Assembly (NCBI GenBank): GCA_002347685.1
Contig: DDWS01000013.1
Location: 1-64,000, forward strand
DNA from: Syntrophaceae bacterium UBA2280
GTDB lineage: Bacteria > Desulfobacterota > Syntrophia > Syntrophales > Smithellaceae
Direction of reading: 5' to 3'
Length of the DNA: 64,000 bases
Both the position numbers and the translations under genes were made by a program. Positions within the stretch are counted from its first letter, which is position 1. Every line of letters begins with the position of its first letter. Shown here piece by piece: positions 46,739 through 55,989 of this stretch. The notes beneath the pieces were generated by a model. The model had not been told where the DNA came from. It saw only the letters and a list, made by a program, of their open reading frames with translations, and did not search any database.

Positions 46739-47539
46739 CTATCTGTGCAGCGCGTTGTAGAGGATTTTCCTGAGGGGCAGTTTAAAGCGCATGATGTATT
46801 CGTATTTCCAGCGCCACTCGACGCGTCTCGTTTTAGTGACATCAGCAAGGCCTTCTTTTTGCAGAAAACAAACGCCGTCGATGGACCATAGACCCTTCCT
46901 CACAGAATTGACGACCTTGAGCATGCTATTGTCATCACCGCAGGGGATAACGCTGTAGATAGGGCCACTGATTGAATCTGAGCGCAAAGACCCGGCGATT
47001 TCGAAATCCCATGCCGACTCACCATCGCGAAGAAGCCCCAGCAGGGTATCTTTTCTCCAAAGGCCGACGGTGAGCCCCGCGCGATATCGGGCCTTTTTGG
47101 GGACCAGGCCTACACCCGGCAGATCAGCAACCGGATGCCTCGCCGCCGCCAGAGAAATGAGCGAGCCAGGACCCGTCCAAAGGCGGACATGGACTGCCTT
47201 TTGCTCTTGAGCCCACTTGATTAAATGATTGAGGTCTTTCGTATTGACGCGGGCCTTCAATAGCAAATCTTCCAACCAGACAATAACCCATTGATGAGGG
47301 ATCTGTTTAAGAAAGCCTGCCAGACTTGCGCTGTAATCCGAATTTATATCAGAGGACAGCCTTCCCACACGGGGGTCATCGTATGCCTTCTTGTTCGAAC
47401 CCAGATAGACTCGATAAGGGCAATCCGGCCAGTATTTAAAAAGGCAACCAAAGAAAGGCATCCATAAATCCTCGTAACCGTCCCACGAGGGGACCAGTAT
47501 ACATGTGTCACCTGTCGTGAATTGTTCCTTTGGATTCAT
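46739..47539 (-). CDS. Protein of unknown function in the polysaccharide locus
   Basis: About 266 residues if started at ATG 47539 (residue 20 of the open frame), directly behind the stop of the methyltransferase; ATGs at 47557 and 47566 are alternatives and no clear ribosome-binding site decides. It is soluble, with no signal peptide. Segments such as TCILVPSWDGYEDLWMPFF, YRVYLGSNKKAYDD and WVIVWLEDLLLKARVNTKDL look like a nucleotide-sugar-binding GT-A-type fold (start strand, then an LEDLLL stretch in place of DxD), but no family was recognised with certainty. Its position among glycosyltransferases and methyltransferases suggests a polysaccharide role. Confidence 0.55.
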   Translation of the reverse strand: MNPKEQFTTGDTCILVPSWDGYEDLWMPFFGCLFKYWPDCPYRVYLGSNKKAYDDPRVGRLSSDINSDYSASLAGFLKQIPHQWVIVWLEDLLLKARVNTKDLNHLIKWAQEQKAVHVRLWTGPGSLISLAAARHPVADLPGVGLVPKKARYRAGLTVGLWRKDTLLGLLRDGESAWDFEIAGSLRSDSISGPIYSVIPCGDDNSMLKVVNSVRKGLWSIDGVCFLQKEGLADVTKTRRVEWRWKYEYIMRFKLPLRKILYNALHR

Positions 47540-47546
47540 CCCCCGG

Positions 47547-48275
47547 TTATTGTTCATAGGACTCATCGGCGACGACAGCAATGCTGTTCGTTGCAAAACT
47601 GGAATATCGAGACAGTGGATACAGAAGAAGCCTCAGCATCATCTTTAAGAAGTTCGCATGAAATTGAATGGCTTTTAATACGATTATCCCCGGCAGCCCC
47701 CTCGAACACAGGCTGTTAGATGACAGGATATCGTCTTTATACGAAAGCAGCGCCATTCCACTCTCGCGGCAAAGTACCTCAAGCTTTAATCGCGTCAACG
47801 TCGTCACATGGGTAAAATCGCCATTTTGCGCAGCCAGGCCGAAAGGCGACGTTCCTTCAGGAAACTTTAAAATCATCCGGCCCTTTTTACTTAAATGCCC
47901 CTTTACCCATGCAAACAGTGAATGCAGCTCACTTCCTGTCATGTGTTCTGCCACATCAAAAGCGATGATAAAATCGAAAGCATCTTTCTGCAGCTCGTCT
48001 ATCTCCCACACTTGGCCGCATTATGCTTTGTAGCCGGATGTCCTGGCTCTTTCCACGAGATGCTCATTGACTTCCACGCCGGATATATCATGGCCCGTCT
48101 GCCTTAGATAGCCCAGCAATGAGCCGTTACCGAAACCGATTTCCAATATTCTGCACCGGTCGGATAATCGCTTGTCATGAAATATCCGACTGTAATAATA
48201 GAGGAGACCGGGGCTCACCTTACCAAAATGATCTATATTCCAGTTCTTCCATTGAATATAACTATGATCACTCAT
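47547..48275 (-). pseudogene. Class I SAM methyltransferase interrupted by an in-frame TAA
   Basis: The N-terminal part (84 codons) holds the SAM motif CRILEIGFGNGSLLGYLRQ and the acidic end of strand 2 in ISGVEVNEHLVERA. A TAA at 48023-48021 follows TSGYKA; the same reading frame then goes on for 158 codons through VWEIDELQKDAFDFIIAFDV, AEHMTGSELHSLFAWVKGHL and GRMILKFPEG. These join exactly as one methyltransferase of about 242 residues, so the gene is broken by a single nonsense codon and not by a frameshift. A GTG at 48011 could restart translation, but that product would lack the cofactor motif. Confidence 0.8.
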
Positions 48276-48628
48276 TCAGGATGTACTCCCATAAACGTGG
48301 TTAAAATGGATTAAAACGATTGGCTTTCCAGTCGGTCGAAATGACAAAGGCGGCCTGTTGCTAATGGATGGTGGATGGTTAGAAGGACAGTTTAAAGTTT
48401 CACGTTTCACGTTTCATGTTTAAAGTGTTTCGGCGTCCAGCCGTCAGGTCAACGCTGCTGTGTCATTAGGGCTGTAGGCTTTTAGGCTGTAGACTGTTAG
48501 GTGTTAAACCGCCTCTCGTCCGGCTATGCGGTGCTTCGCCTTGAACCTTGATCCTTGACCTATGAGCTATGAGCTGAGAACCTCCTGACTTCTGCCCTCT
48601 GACCTCTGAGTCCTTACGCTTCACACAT
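48276..48628. repeat. Repeat-filled spacer
   Basis: No gene. Holds a CGGTCGAAATGACA half palindrome (about 48332-48347), GGATGGT units, GTTTCAC/GTTTCAT heptamers (about 48398-48425), TAGGCTT/TAGACTG heptamers (about 48475-48510), TATGAGC units (about 48558-48575) and TCTGACC units (about 48586-48610). Confidence 0.65.
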
Positions 48629-50683
48629 TTACTCCATCCTCATGCTGTCCTTCTTCAGGTGAAGATCGGTGTTGCGGCCGATGAAGTTAAACAGCGACGT
48701 CCGGTGCCTGACGTCCTGCGCGACGTCGCGGGTCCAGGGTGAAATGGAATAGTCGTAGACGGTTCGGGAATCCCGCCCCAGAAACATGCGCAGCGGAATG
48801 GAAACAGAAATGCCCTTGTCGGAATAACCCCGGTTGTAGGGGTCGGTAAAGCCGGTGGTGTCGGTAAAGCTCCACCAGGCGGAAAGCACGACACCGTTTA
48901 AGAATTTCGATACGGTCACCCGCGCGCCCTTGTCTCCGGCCAGAAACTTGCCCGCTTTCACGTCGAGAGCCATTTCGAGTTCCGGCAGGTTCAGGCGGGC
49001 ATTGATAAACTGGGTGTCGTAATAATCGTTCCAATCGCTGTTGTTGAGTTTCAAGGGGTTGGCCGTGTCACGCTTTTTCACAAGCGATCCGCTGACGCCC
49101 GCCAGAAAGCGCCCTCCCGCAAGCGGCATGGCCACTTCCGCGTCCAGCCCCGCATACATCGGCTCCAGAAAACCGATGCCCAGCCTGCCGTGAATCTGGT
49201 ATTTCGTTTTGACAATCTGTTCGAACATCAACCCGCTGAGCACGGCATTTTTCTCCATGTAGGAGATAAAATCCGACCGCACGGGAATGGACAAAGGCTC
49301 ATTTTCAGAGGAAATGTTGTTGATCGGATAGCCCTCAGCCCCGACAATAAAGGAACCGCCGGCCCATGGCCTGAAGGCCGCCCAGCCGGACACGCCCGCG
49401 CGGACCTTGAAAAACCCCGACGGATCATTGACAAATGGCTGGATTTCGGGTTTGAGGCCGAAGTGGAAGTATTTCCGGTACTGCAGATGCGTGGCCGGCG
49501 CTTTGTAAATATCCAGGGTCATTTCGGTGAGCGTCAGGTAGTCGCGAAGCTTGATCTCTTCGTCCAGATAGTAACGCAAATCCCGCTTTTGTGTGGCAAA
49601 CATCAATACCGGGATGCCCCGGTGTTTCAAAATGATGTTGATCCTGCCCGTCTGAAGGGGCAATAGCTTGTCGAATGTTTCCAGTATCGCTCCGACGGCG
49701 TTCGCACTGTAGTAGTAGCGGTCGTTTTCGCCGACAATCCACAGGTCGTCGCCTTCACGCGCCACACCGATATCGGTAAAACCGCTTTCCGACAGGGCAC
49801 GGGCAATCCGTTCATCCTCCGGCGCCTGCCGGTACAGGGGCTTTTCTATGTATGGCGGATCGTAAATGGGCAAAAAAGGCTTCGCGATATTGAAGGCCAT
49901 CGAGAAGGCGATGCCGATCTGGTTGCCGCGCTGGTAGCTCAGATCGATTTCGGCCCATTCCACAGGCCTGATCCTCGCGCCGATGTTGATCCGCGACGAG
50001 ATGCCGTCTGTGAAATATTTCGGCTGCGCGGGATCCCGGGTATGAATGTCATAGCGGATGGGATTGTACTCGACCATCAGCGAAAATTTGGAAGACGGTG
50101 AAAATTCGATCCCGCCGAAGATCTGCGCGTCGGACCAGAACTTCTTTGGATCCTGAATCATCTCGACGCGAAATTCACCGTCGGGAAGCTGCTCCTTGCC
50201 GAAACGGCCATTGCCGACGCCGATGGTGAAATCAAAAGGATAGATCTGCTTGCTTGCGACCAGATACTGACCGCCATAGACCCTGGTACCGTGAGGGTCC
50301 ATGATGCCCACCGCGATAGCGGGCCAGTATTTGCCCTCGGGCAGAACCCTGTATTTGATGTCAATAGCTTTGTCTTTGTAATTGCCGTAATCTTTCCAGC
50401 GAGGGTCATCGGGGTTGGATGTGCCCATCACTTCCGTGACGCGCCCGCCGATTTCGAGGCCCGGCAGCGGACTGACCACGCCGTAGTAGTAACGGTAGGG
50501 CTCGACCTGCGACGCGCCGAAACGGTATTTGCCATATTCCAGCACGCGGGCGTTGGGCGTTTCCATGAGCCCCGTCGCGCCCCAGTTGGCAGGCCCGTTA
50601 AAAGGCGCATCGGCGGCCATAGCCGGGAAGACGAAAAGAAGAACCGGGAGAAACAGTTTCAGGTTTAAAGTTAGAAGTTTCAA
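48629..50683 (-). CDS. YjbH-family exopolysaccharide outer-membrane protein
   Basis: A 684-residue protein with a signal peptide (cleavage near AMAADA). GLMETPNARVLEYGKYRFGAS followed by the GLEIGGRVTEVMG stretch and many amphipathic strands match the YjbH barrel family, which in enteric bacteria belongs to the yjbEFGH exopolysaccharide operon. A middle domain (about 295-385, DERIARALSESGFTDIGVAR and following) is soluble-like and periplasmic. The C-terminal half is again strand-rich. No Shine-Dalgarno is prominent; the 5' flank is repeat DNA. It probably assists secretion or anchoring of the polymer. Confidence 0.85.
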   Translation of the reverse strand: MKLLTLNLKLFLPVLLFVFPAMAADAPFNGPANWGATGLMETPNARVLEYGKYRFGASQVEPYRYYYGVVSPLPGLEIGGRVTEVMGTSNPDDPRWKDYGNYKDKAIDIKYRVLPEGKYWPAIAVGIMDPHGTRVYGGQYLVASKQIYPFDFTIGVGNGRFGKEQLPDGEFRVEMIQDPKKFWSDAQIFGGIEFSPSSKFSLMVEYNPIRYDIHTRDPAQPKYFTDGISSRINIGARIRPVEWAEIDLSYQRGNQIGIAFSMAFNIAKPFLPIYDPPYIEKPLYRQAPEDERIARALSESGFTDIGVAREGDDLWIVGENDRYYYSANAVGAILETFDKLLPLQTGRINIILKHRGIPVLMFATQKRDLRYYLDEEIKLRDYLTLTEMTLDIYKAPATHLQYRKYFHFGLKPEIQPFVNDPSGFFKVRAGVSGWAAFRPWAGGSFIVGAEGYPINNISSENEPLSIPVRSDFISYMEKNAVLSGLMFEQIVKTKYQIHGRLGIGFLEPMYAGLDAEVAMPLAGGRFLAGVSGSLVKKRDTANPLKLNNSDWNDYYDTQFINARLNLPELEMALDVKAGKFLAGDKGARVTVSKFLNGVVLSAWWSFTDTTGFTDPYNRGYSDKGISVSIPLRMFLGRDSRTVYDYSISPWTRDVAQDVRHRTSLFNFIGRNTDLHLKKDSMRME

Positions 50684-51357
50684 TGAACAGGACCTGAGGG
50701 AAAGTTAAGAGTTTAAAGTTTACAATTTAAGGTTTCAGGTTTAAAGTTTAAAGGGGTCAGACGTGAGACGTGAGGAGTCAGAAGTCAGAGGGCAGAAGTC
50801 AGGAGGTTCTCAGCTCATAGCTCGTGACTCATAGTTCAAGGATCAAGGCGAAGCACCGCATAGCCGGACGAGAGGCGGTTTAACACCTAACAGTCTAAAG
50901 CCTACAAGCCTACAGCCTTGAGATCAACCCCCTACAGCCGTAATGACACAGCAGCGTTGACCTGACGGCTGGACAGCGAAGCACTTTAAACATGGGACTC
51001 TAAACTGTCTTTCTAATCATCCACCATGCACTAGTAATAGGCCCTCCCTGTCATTTCGACCGCAGGGAGAAATCTAGGATTTCTCAGTCGTCGAGACTCC
51101 TTCGAAATGACACGGCAACGTTTAAATCCCCCTGTATCCCCCTTTACAAAAGGGGGAGTCCTAAAGGGGAAAGGGACATATGTTGCTAACACCATTTTTA
51201 CTCCTTACGCCTCGCCTATAGCATCCGGCATTCCCGGGCATGCCCGGGCCTACGCCGGACAGGCTGCCGAGGTTCCCTGCCGGACTTCGCACCGCGCCGG
51301 CGCTGCTTCGCCTTGCCCCTTTATCCTTGAACTATGAGCTATGAGCTAAGAACCTCC
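50684..51357. repeat. Large composite repeat block
   Basis: No gene. Contains GTTTAAA and GTTTCAG heptamers (about 50705-50755), GTCAGAA/GTCAGAG units (about 50770-50805), TATAGCC-type and TAGTTCA units, reversed TACAGCC/TAGGCTG heptamers, the 64-base palindrome in the opposite orientation (51049-51112) and a TTTAAATCCCCCTGTATCCC repeat (about 51121-51160). Relative to most other blocks the modules are inverted, as if this block had been flipped. Confidence 0.7.
51049..51112 (-). repeat. 64-base dispersed palindrome, copy 8 (opposite orientation)
   Basis: Reads TGTCATTTCGACCGCAGGGA on the plus strand and ends CTCCTTCGAAATGACA, the reverse complement of the other seven copies. The core is ATCTAGGAT and the left-half word reads GAGTCTCGACGACTG when flipped. 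Confidence 0.85.
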
Positions 51358-52578
51358 TCATGCCTTGCGTGACGCGACGGCCATCACTTTTTCTACGGCG
51401 CGAACAGTATCGTGCATGTCTACATCCGTCAATGTCGGATGCACTAAAAACATCATGCTGGTTTGCCCCAGTTCGCGGGCGACCGGCAACGGCGTGATCG
51501 GCCGAAAATCCGTTTTGTCGAAAGCCTTTTCCAGATAGATCTCCGGGCAGCTGCCGGAAAAGCACGGAACGCCTTCGGCCGCGACAGCCGATATCACACG
51601 GGGCTGATCCCAGTCGCGCGCAAGATAGTCAGGACGCAGAAATGCGTAATATTTGTAGTATGCGTGATGGATATATTCCGGCGTCTGCATCACGCGCAGG
51701 GCGGGTATGTTTAAAAACGCTTTGGTCAGAATATCGGCATTTTGCGCACGCTGCGCGAGCCAGCCGTCGAGTTTGGTCAACTGCCTTCGCCCGATTGCCG
51801 ACTGCATTTCCGTCATCCGCCAGTTGGAACCGAATGATTCATGCAGCCAGCGGAAGGAAGCGCCGGGTTTGATCCTGCCCCTATACACGGCATCATAACT
51901 CTTGCCGTGATCCTTGATCGACCAGACTTTCGACCAGATATCCTTGCTGTTCGTCGTCAGCATACCACCCTCGCCGCCGGTGGTCATGATCTTATCCTGG
52001 CAGAAGGAAAAAGTCCCTGTGTCGCCGAAAGACCCCACCGCTTTGCCTTTATATCTGGCCCCCTGAGCCTGCGCGCAATCTTCAATCACTGCCAGTTTAT
52101 GTTTTTTCGCCAGCGCCAGAATTTTGTCCATTTCGCAGGGCCAGCCGGCCAGATGCACCAGGATCAGGGCTTTGGTTTTCGGGGTAATCACTTTTTTAAT
52201 CGACGCGGCCGTCAGATTCTGACTGGTCTCGTCCACATCAGCAAACACGGGTTTCGCCCCGCAGGTTACAACGGAGCTGACCGACGCAATGTAGCTGCGC
52301 GGCGTCACGATCACTTCATCATCGGCACCGATCCCGCAGGATATCAGCGCGGCTTCCAGCGCGACAGTGCCGTTCATCAACGCCACAGCATATTTTACGC
52401 CGACGGCATCAGCAAACTCCTTTTCAAACTCGCGCGCCTGATCACCGGTCCAGTAATTGACCCTCCCGGTTCGCAACGTTTTGGCAGCCGCGGCAATTTC
52501 ATCCTCTTCGTAGTGGGGCCAGGGCATGAATGGTTCGGTTCTGACCGGTTTTCCCCCCTCAATCGCCAATTTGCTCAT
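51358..52578 (-). CDS. DegT/DnrJ/EryC1/StrS-family sugar aminotransferase
   Basis: A 406-residue PLP enzyme. It shows ALMNGTVALEAALISCGIGADDEVIVTPRSYIAS (cofactor phosphate region), VLVHLAGWPCEMDKI with VIEDCAQAQGA (Asp that pairs with the pyridine N), and the PLP lysine in FSFCQDKIMTTGGEGGM near 203. The usual H in SFHxxK is a Cys-Gln here, which is seen in some relatives. It forms an amino sugar for the polymer from a keto-sugar nucleotide; the substrate is unknown. The start of the next glycosyltransferase gene's frame is linked by a four-base overlap. Confidence 0.88.
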   Translation of the reverse strand: MSKLAIEGGKPVRTEPFMPWPHYEEDEIAAAAKTLRTGRVNYWTGDQAREFEKEFADAVGVKYAVALMNGTVALEAALISCGIGADDEVIVTPRSYIASVSSVVTCGAKPVFADVDETSQNLTAASIKKVITPKTKALILVHLAGWPCEMDKILALAKKHKLAVIEDCAQAQGARYKGKAVGSFGDTGTFSFCQDKIMTTGGEGGMLTTNSKDIWSKVWSIKDHGKSYDAVYRGRIKPGASFRWLHESFGSNWRMTEMQSAIGRRQLTKLDGWLAQRAQNADILTKAFLNIPALRVMQTPEYIHHAYYKYYAFLRPDYLARDWDQPRVISAVAAEGVPCFSGSCPEIYLEKAFDKTDFRPITPLPVARELGQTSMMFLVHPTLTDVDMHDTVRAVEKVMAVASRKA

Positions 52579-53732
52579 TGAACATCATCCTTTCTTGTTG
52601 CGATAGCAAAGATCTCCGATAGAGTGGAATCATATTGATCATAGAAATACACGGATTTATCCACCGCGGCCAGCGAGGCAGTGATCCGCGCCGCGTAACT
52701 GTCACGTGTGAGATGACTCATAAGGGCCGCTTTCATCTGCTCTGTGGAAAGACAATCCACGGTGTAGCCCACACCCAGGGATTCCACCCTTTCAGCAAGT
52801 TTTGTCCCGCTGGCAGCCATAACGGGTAAACCACAGATCACTGCTTCGTAAAACCGGTGCGGCATCAGAATCCGCGAGTTGGCAACCGTCGCATCATAAA
52901 CGGCAAAGACCATATCCACCCGCCCGTAAAGATTTGCGATATCCTGCTCATAGGCGTAGGGTCCATAAAACAGAATGTCGTTTCTGCCCTTTGCCATCGC
53001 CTTCACCTCGGCTTCCTCCGGACCGAAGCCGGCGAAAAACACGCTGATGTCATAACCTTCCGCCCGAAGCTGTGCGACGGCTGCAAACAGACACGCCACC
53101 GGTCGGCACTCACGAATCCAACCGATATAACCGATCACGCAATTCCCGCTTTTTTCTTTGCGCTGGAATTTTTCCCAGACGTTCGCCTCCGGCAGGTTTT
53201 CGATCAGGTGCCACCGGCCGCTATAAATCTTCGAGTAATATTCGCTCCAGAAAAACGGCGACGTCAGAATCAGGTATCTGACTTTTCTGAGCAGCCACTT
53301 TTCCGCTCGGGAAACCATGGCATTGAGCCGCCTGCGCCTGCCGTACTGCACCGGAGACAGATCCGCCACACTGTAGATAAATGCGACACGCGTTTTCCAA
53401 TACGCAAGCGAGGCCACCCCCAGCACGTCGAGGTAATTCACATAGACTTTCTTTGCACCCCGTGCGCGGCGCAAAAGACGCCAGGATTTCAGCGCGAAGA
53501 TCATAAAGGCTATCATGCGGCCGGCGGCAGACCGATTAAAAAAAGCCGCCTGGACGGGAATCGTGAGAATGCGGTCGGAAAGGTCGCACGGAAAGTCGAC
53601 ACCCGGGCGTTTCCAGTACACAACAGTTACCCTGGTGCCAGAGGACGCCGCGCGAAGGTGCCGCTGAACGTTCGTCATAGCGAGGTTGGTTAAGTAAAAC
53701 AGGATGTCTGTTTCTTCGAGGATGTGACCCAT
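52575..53732 (-). CDS. Family 4-type glycosyltransferase (tandem copy A)
   Basis: A 385-residue protein. N-terminal: DILFYLTNLAMTNVQRHL and VTVVYWKRPGVDF. C-terminal Rossmann half: GNCVIGYIGWIRECRPVACL, FFAGFGPEEAEVKAMAKGRN, FYGPYAYEQDIANLYGRVD and ANSRILMPHRFYEAVICGLPV (donor-binding Glu). It shares clear similarity along the whole length with the next gene, which marks a tandem duplication. It retains GT-B characters. The acceptor and donor are not predictable. It is coupled to the aminotransferase gene. Confidence 0.82.
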   Translation of the reverse strand: MGHILEETDILFYLTNLAMTNVQRHLRAASSGTRVTVVYWKRPGVDFPCDLSDRILTIPVQAAFFNRSAAGRMIAFMIFALKSWRLLRRARGAKKVYVNYLDVLGVASLAYWKTRVAFIYSVADLSPVQYGRRRRLNAMVSRAEKWLLRKVRYLILTSPFFWSEYYSKIYSGRWHLIENLPEANVWEKFQRKEKSGNCVIGYIGWIRECRPVACLFAAVAQLRAEGYDISVFFAGFGPEEAEVKAMAKGRNDILFYGPYAYEQDIANLYGRVDMVFAVYDATVANSRILMPHRFYEAVICGLPVMAASGTKLAERVESLGVGYTVDCLSTEQMKAALMSHLTRDSYAARITASLAAVDKSVYFYDQYDSTLSEIFAIATRKDDVQ

Positions 53733-53745
53733 TTATCAGACCTTC

Positions 53746-54924
53746 TTATGCATTCACGTTATCTCGCTCATCCGCCGCAAACAGATTGGATAAAACCTTT
53801 TTATACGGATCATAGAAATAGGCTTGTTTGTCAACCTTCCTCAGGGCTTCGGCAATTCTCTTTGCCTCCCCGTCGTATCGGATATGACTCATCAGCGCGT
53901 CCTTCATATCCGCTTCCGATAAATACTCCACGGCGTAGCCGATGCCGAGCGCTTCGACGCGCCCGGCAAGCTTCGTGCCGCGCGCGACCATCAGAGGGAT
54001 GCCGGCGGCAATCGCGTCGTAAAAACGGTTTGGCATGAGAATCCTGCTGTTGGCCACGCCTACGTCGAAAACGGAAAAGATGATGTCCACCCGGCTGTAT
54101 AGCGCTTGAGCGTCGCGGTCGTACTGGTAAGGCCCGCTGAATGCCACATAATCGAGATCGGTACACAGCTTCCTGATTCTGGCATCATCCGGTCCGAAGC
54201 CCGCAAAAAAGATGTGAACGTCGATGCCGTCATACCGGAGCCCGTCCACCGCCCTGAGTAGACATTCAATGGGCTTGTAATCTCGAATCCAGCCGACAAA
54301 CCCCACCACACAGGGCGTGCGGGAAGTTTTGGCCCGAAAGCCTTCCCATACTTTAGCCACCGGCATGTTTTCAATCAGTTCCCAGCGGCCGGAATAAATC
54401 TGTGCATAATATTCGTCCCAGAAAAAGGGAGAAGAAAGGATCAGAAAGGATACCCGTCGCAGAAGTGCTTTTTCCAGCCGGCGCACCGTGGCATTCACCC
54501 ATGGCACGCCGCCATACTGAGCGGGCGAAAGATCGCCGATCCCGTATATGAATTTCACGCCGCGGCGACGGACGGCAAGGGCAGCCACCAGAAGGACATC
54601 CAGATAGTTGACGTAGACGATCCGCACATTTTTCGCACGTCGCAAAAGCAGCAGAGATTTGCAGACAAAAATCAAAAAAGCGATGATACGGCAGATGCCC
54701 CGGTTGTGTAAAAATGAAGCTACGACGGGAATTTCCCGCGCGCAATCGGAAAGCCCGCTTTGAAAATCAATGTTGGATCGTTTCCAGTAGATAACGCTCA
54801 CCCGTCCCTGCCCGGAGGCCGCCCGGATGATCTTCTGCATGCGCGGCGTTGGAAAGTTTGTAAAGTAGCCCAGAATGTCGGTTTCGGAAATTGCGTGTTT
54901 CATGCGTTTGCGCTCCTTGAACAT
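53746..54924 (-). CDS. Family 4-type glycosyltransferase (tandem copy B)
   Basis: A 392-residue paralog of the protein encoded at 52575-53732. Shared words include VYVNYLDVL, DLSPxQYG, KVWExF in the linker, FFAGFGPxxAxx, ANSRILMPxRFYxA and GxTKLAxRVExLGxGYxVxxLS. ATG at 54924 or at 54903 may start it. Both copies look complete, so they may transfer sugars at neighbouring positions or one may be redundant. Confidence 0.82.
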   Translation of the reverse strand: MFKERKRMKHAISETDILGYFTNFPTPRMQKIIRAASGQGRVSVIYWKRSNIDFQSGLSDCAREIPVVASFLHNRGICRIIAFLIFVCKSLLLLRRAKNVRIVYVNYLDVLLVAALAVRRRGVKFIYGIGDLSPAQYGGVPWVNATVRRLEKALLRRVSFLILSSPFFWDEYYAQIYSGRWELIENMPVAKVWEGFRAKTSRTPCVVGFVGWIRDYKPIECLLRAVDGLRYDGIDVHIFFAGFGPDDARIRKLCTDLDYVAFSGPYQYDRDAQALYSRVDIIFSVFDVGVANSRILMPNRFYDAIAAGIPLMVARGTKLAGRVEALGIGYAVEYLSEADMKDALMSHIRYDGEAKRIAEALRKVDKQAYFYDPYKKVLSNLFAADERDNVNA

Positions 54925-55003
54925 GTTTTGTCCAGACTGTGATCCTCCTGTGATCGTCTTGACAAAGGCGGCCTGACAGGAAGCTTACCCTGCCAAATCC
55001 TAA

Positions 55004-55969
55004 TCACAGATTCCTTCTGTGCCAGACCCAGGCGGTCCGGATGATATCTTCCAGGTCGGGTATTTTCGGCACCCAGCCCAGCGTACTTCTTGCCTTGCCC
55101 GCATCGCCGACCAGTCGGTCGGCGTCACCCGCGCGCCGTGGCTTTTCGATCACGCGGATCGGTTGACCGGTGACCCTTCCTGCCGCACCGATCACCTCTC
55201 TTACCGAATAGCCCCGCGCGTTGGCAAGATTAAACGCGTCCGGCGCGCCGCCCTGCCGGAGATAATCCAGGGCAAGGATGTGCGCCGTCGCCAGATCGTT
55301 TACATGAACGAAATCCCGAAGACAGGTTCCATCGGGCGTGTCGTAATCCGCTCCGTAAACATCGACGTGCGGGCGTAATCCCGCTGCCGCCTGAAGGACG
55401 ATAGGAACCAGATGGGTCTCCGGCTCGTGCCATTCGCCGATTTCAGCATCGGGGTCGGCACCTGCCGCATTGAAATATCGCAGGTTCACATAACGGATTC
55501 CATAGGCATTCGCGTAGTCCGCCAGGATGGACTCTATCATCCACTTTGTCTGACCGTAAGGTGAAGACGGGCGAACAGGCCTCTCTTCCGTCATCGGCTC
55601 CGGGGACGGTTCATAGATGGCGCAGCTCGACGAAAAAATGATCCGGCCGACGCCATGTTTCACCATCGCATCCAGAAGATTCAGTGTATTGGCAACATTA
55701 TTTCGGTAAAAGCCGGAGGGGTTCATCACGGACTCGCCCACTTCAATGAGCGCTCCGAAATGCAGCACAGAGTCGATGGGATAAGTCTTGAAACAGGAAT
55801 GAAGCGCCTCCGGGTCACCCAGATCCGCCTCCACAAAGGTCCCCCACCGGAGAAATTCGCGATGCCCCCTCGAAAGATTGTCATAAACCAGAGTTTCGCG
55901 CCCCGCACCCGAAAGCATTTTATTGACGTGGGCCCCGATATACCCCGCCCCGCCGGTTATCAGTATCAT
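55004..55969 (-). CDS. galE: UDP-glucose 4-epimerase-like protein (second copy)
   Basis: A 321-residue extended short-chain dehydrogenase: GGAGYIGAHVNKML (residues 6-19), SSSCAIYEPS (catalytic Ser), YGQTKWMIE (Y-x3-K) and DTPDGTCLRDFVHVNDLA. The open frame reaches 56173, but the first 68 codons are not protein-like and ATG 55969 with AAGGAAG upstream gives the normal start. It differs markedly from the galE at 25.9 kb. It could act on UDP-GlcNAc or UDP-Glc; specificity cannot be read here. Confidence 0.87.
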   Translation of the reverse strand: MILITGGAGYIGAHVNKMLSGAGRETLVYDNLSRGHREFLRWGTFVEADLGDPEALHSCFKTYPIDSVLHFGALIEVGESVMNPSGFYRNNVANTLNLLDAMVKHGVGRIIFSSSCAIYEPSPEPMTEERPVRPSSPYGQTKWMIESILADYANAYGIRYVNLRYFNAAGADPDAEIGEWHEPETHLVPIVLQAAAGLRPHVDVYGADYDTPDGTCLRDFVHVNDLATAHILALDYLRQGGAPDAFNLANARGYSVREVIGAAGRVTGQPIRVIEKPRRAGDADRLVGDAGKARSTLGWVPKIPDLEDIIRTAWVWHRRNL

Positions 55970-55989
55970 GGAATATTCTTCCTTTTTCT

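Noticed and set aside
48021..48023. Recoding of the methyltransferase stop (selenocysteine or pyrrolysine)
   Set aside because: The codon is TAA, which neither system uses; no recoding hairpin is evident.
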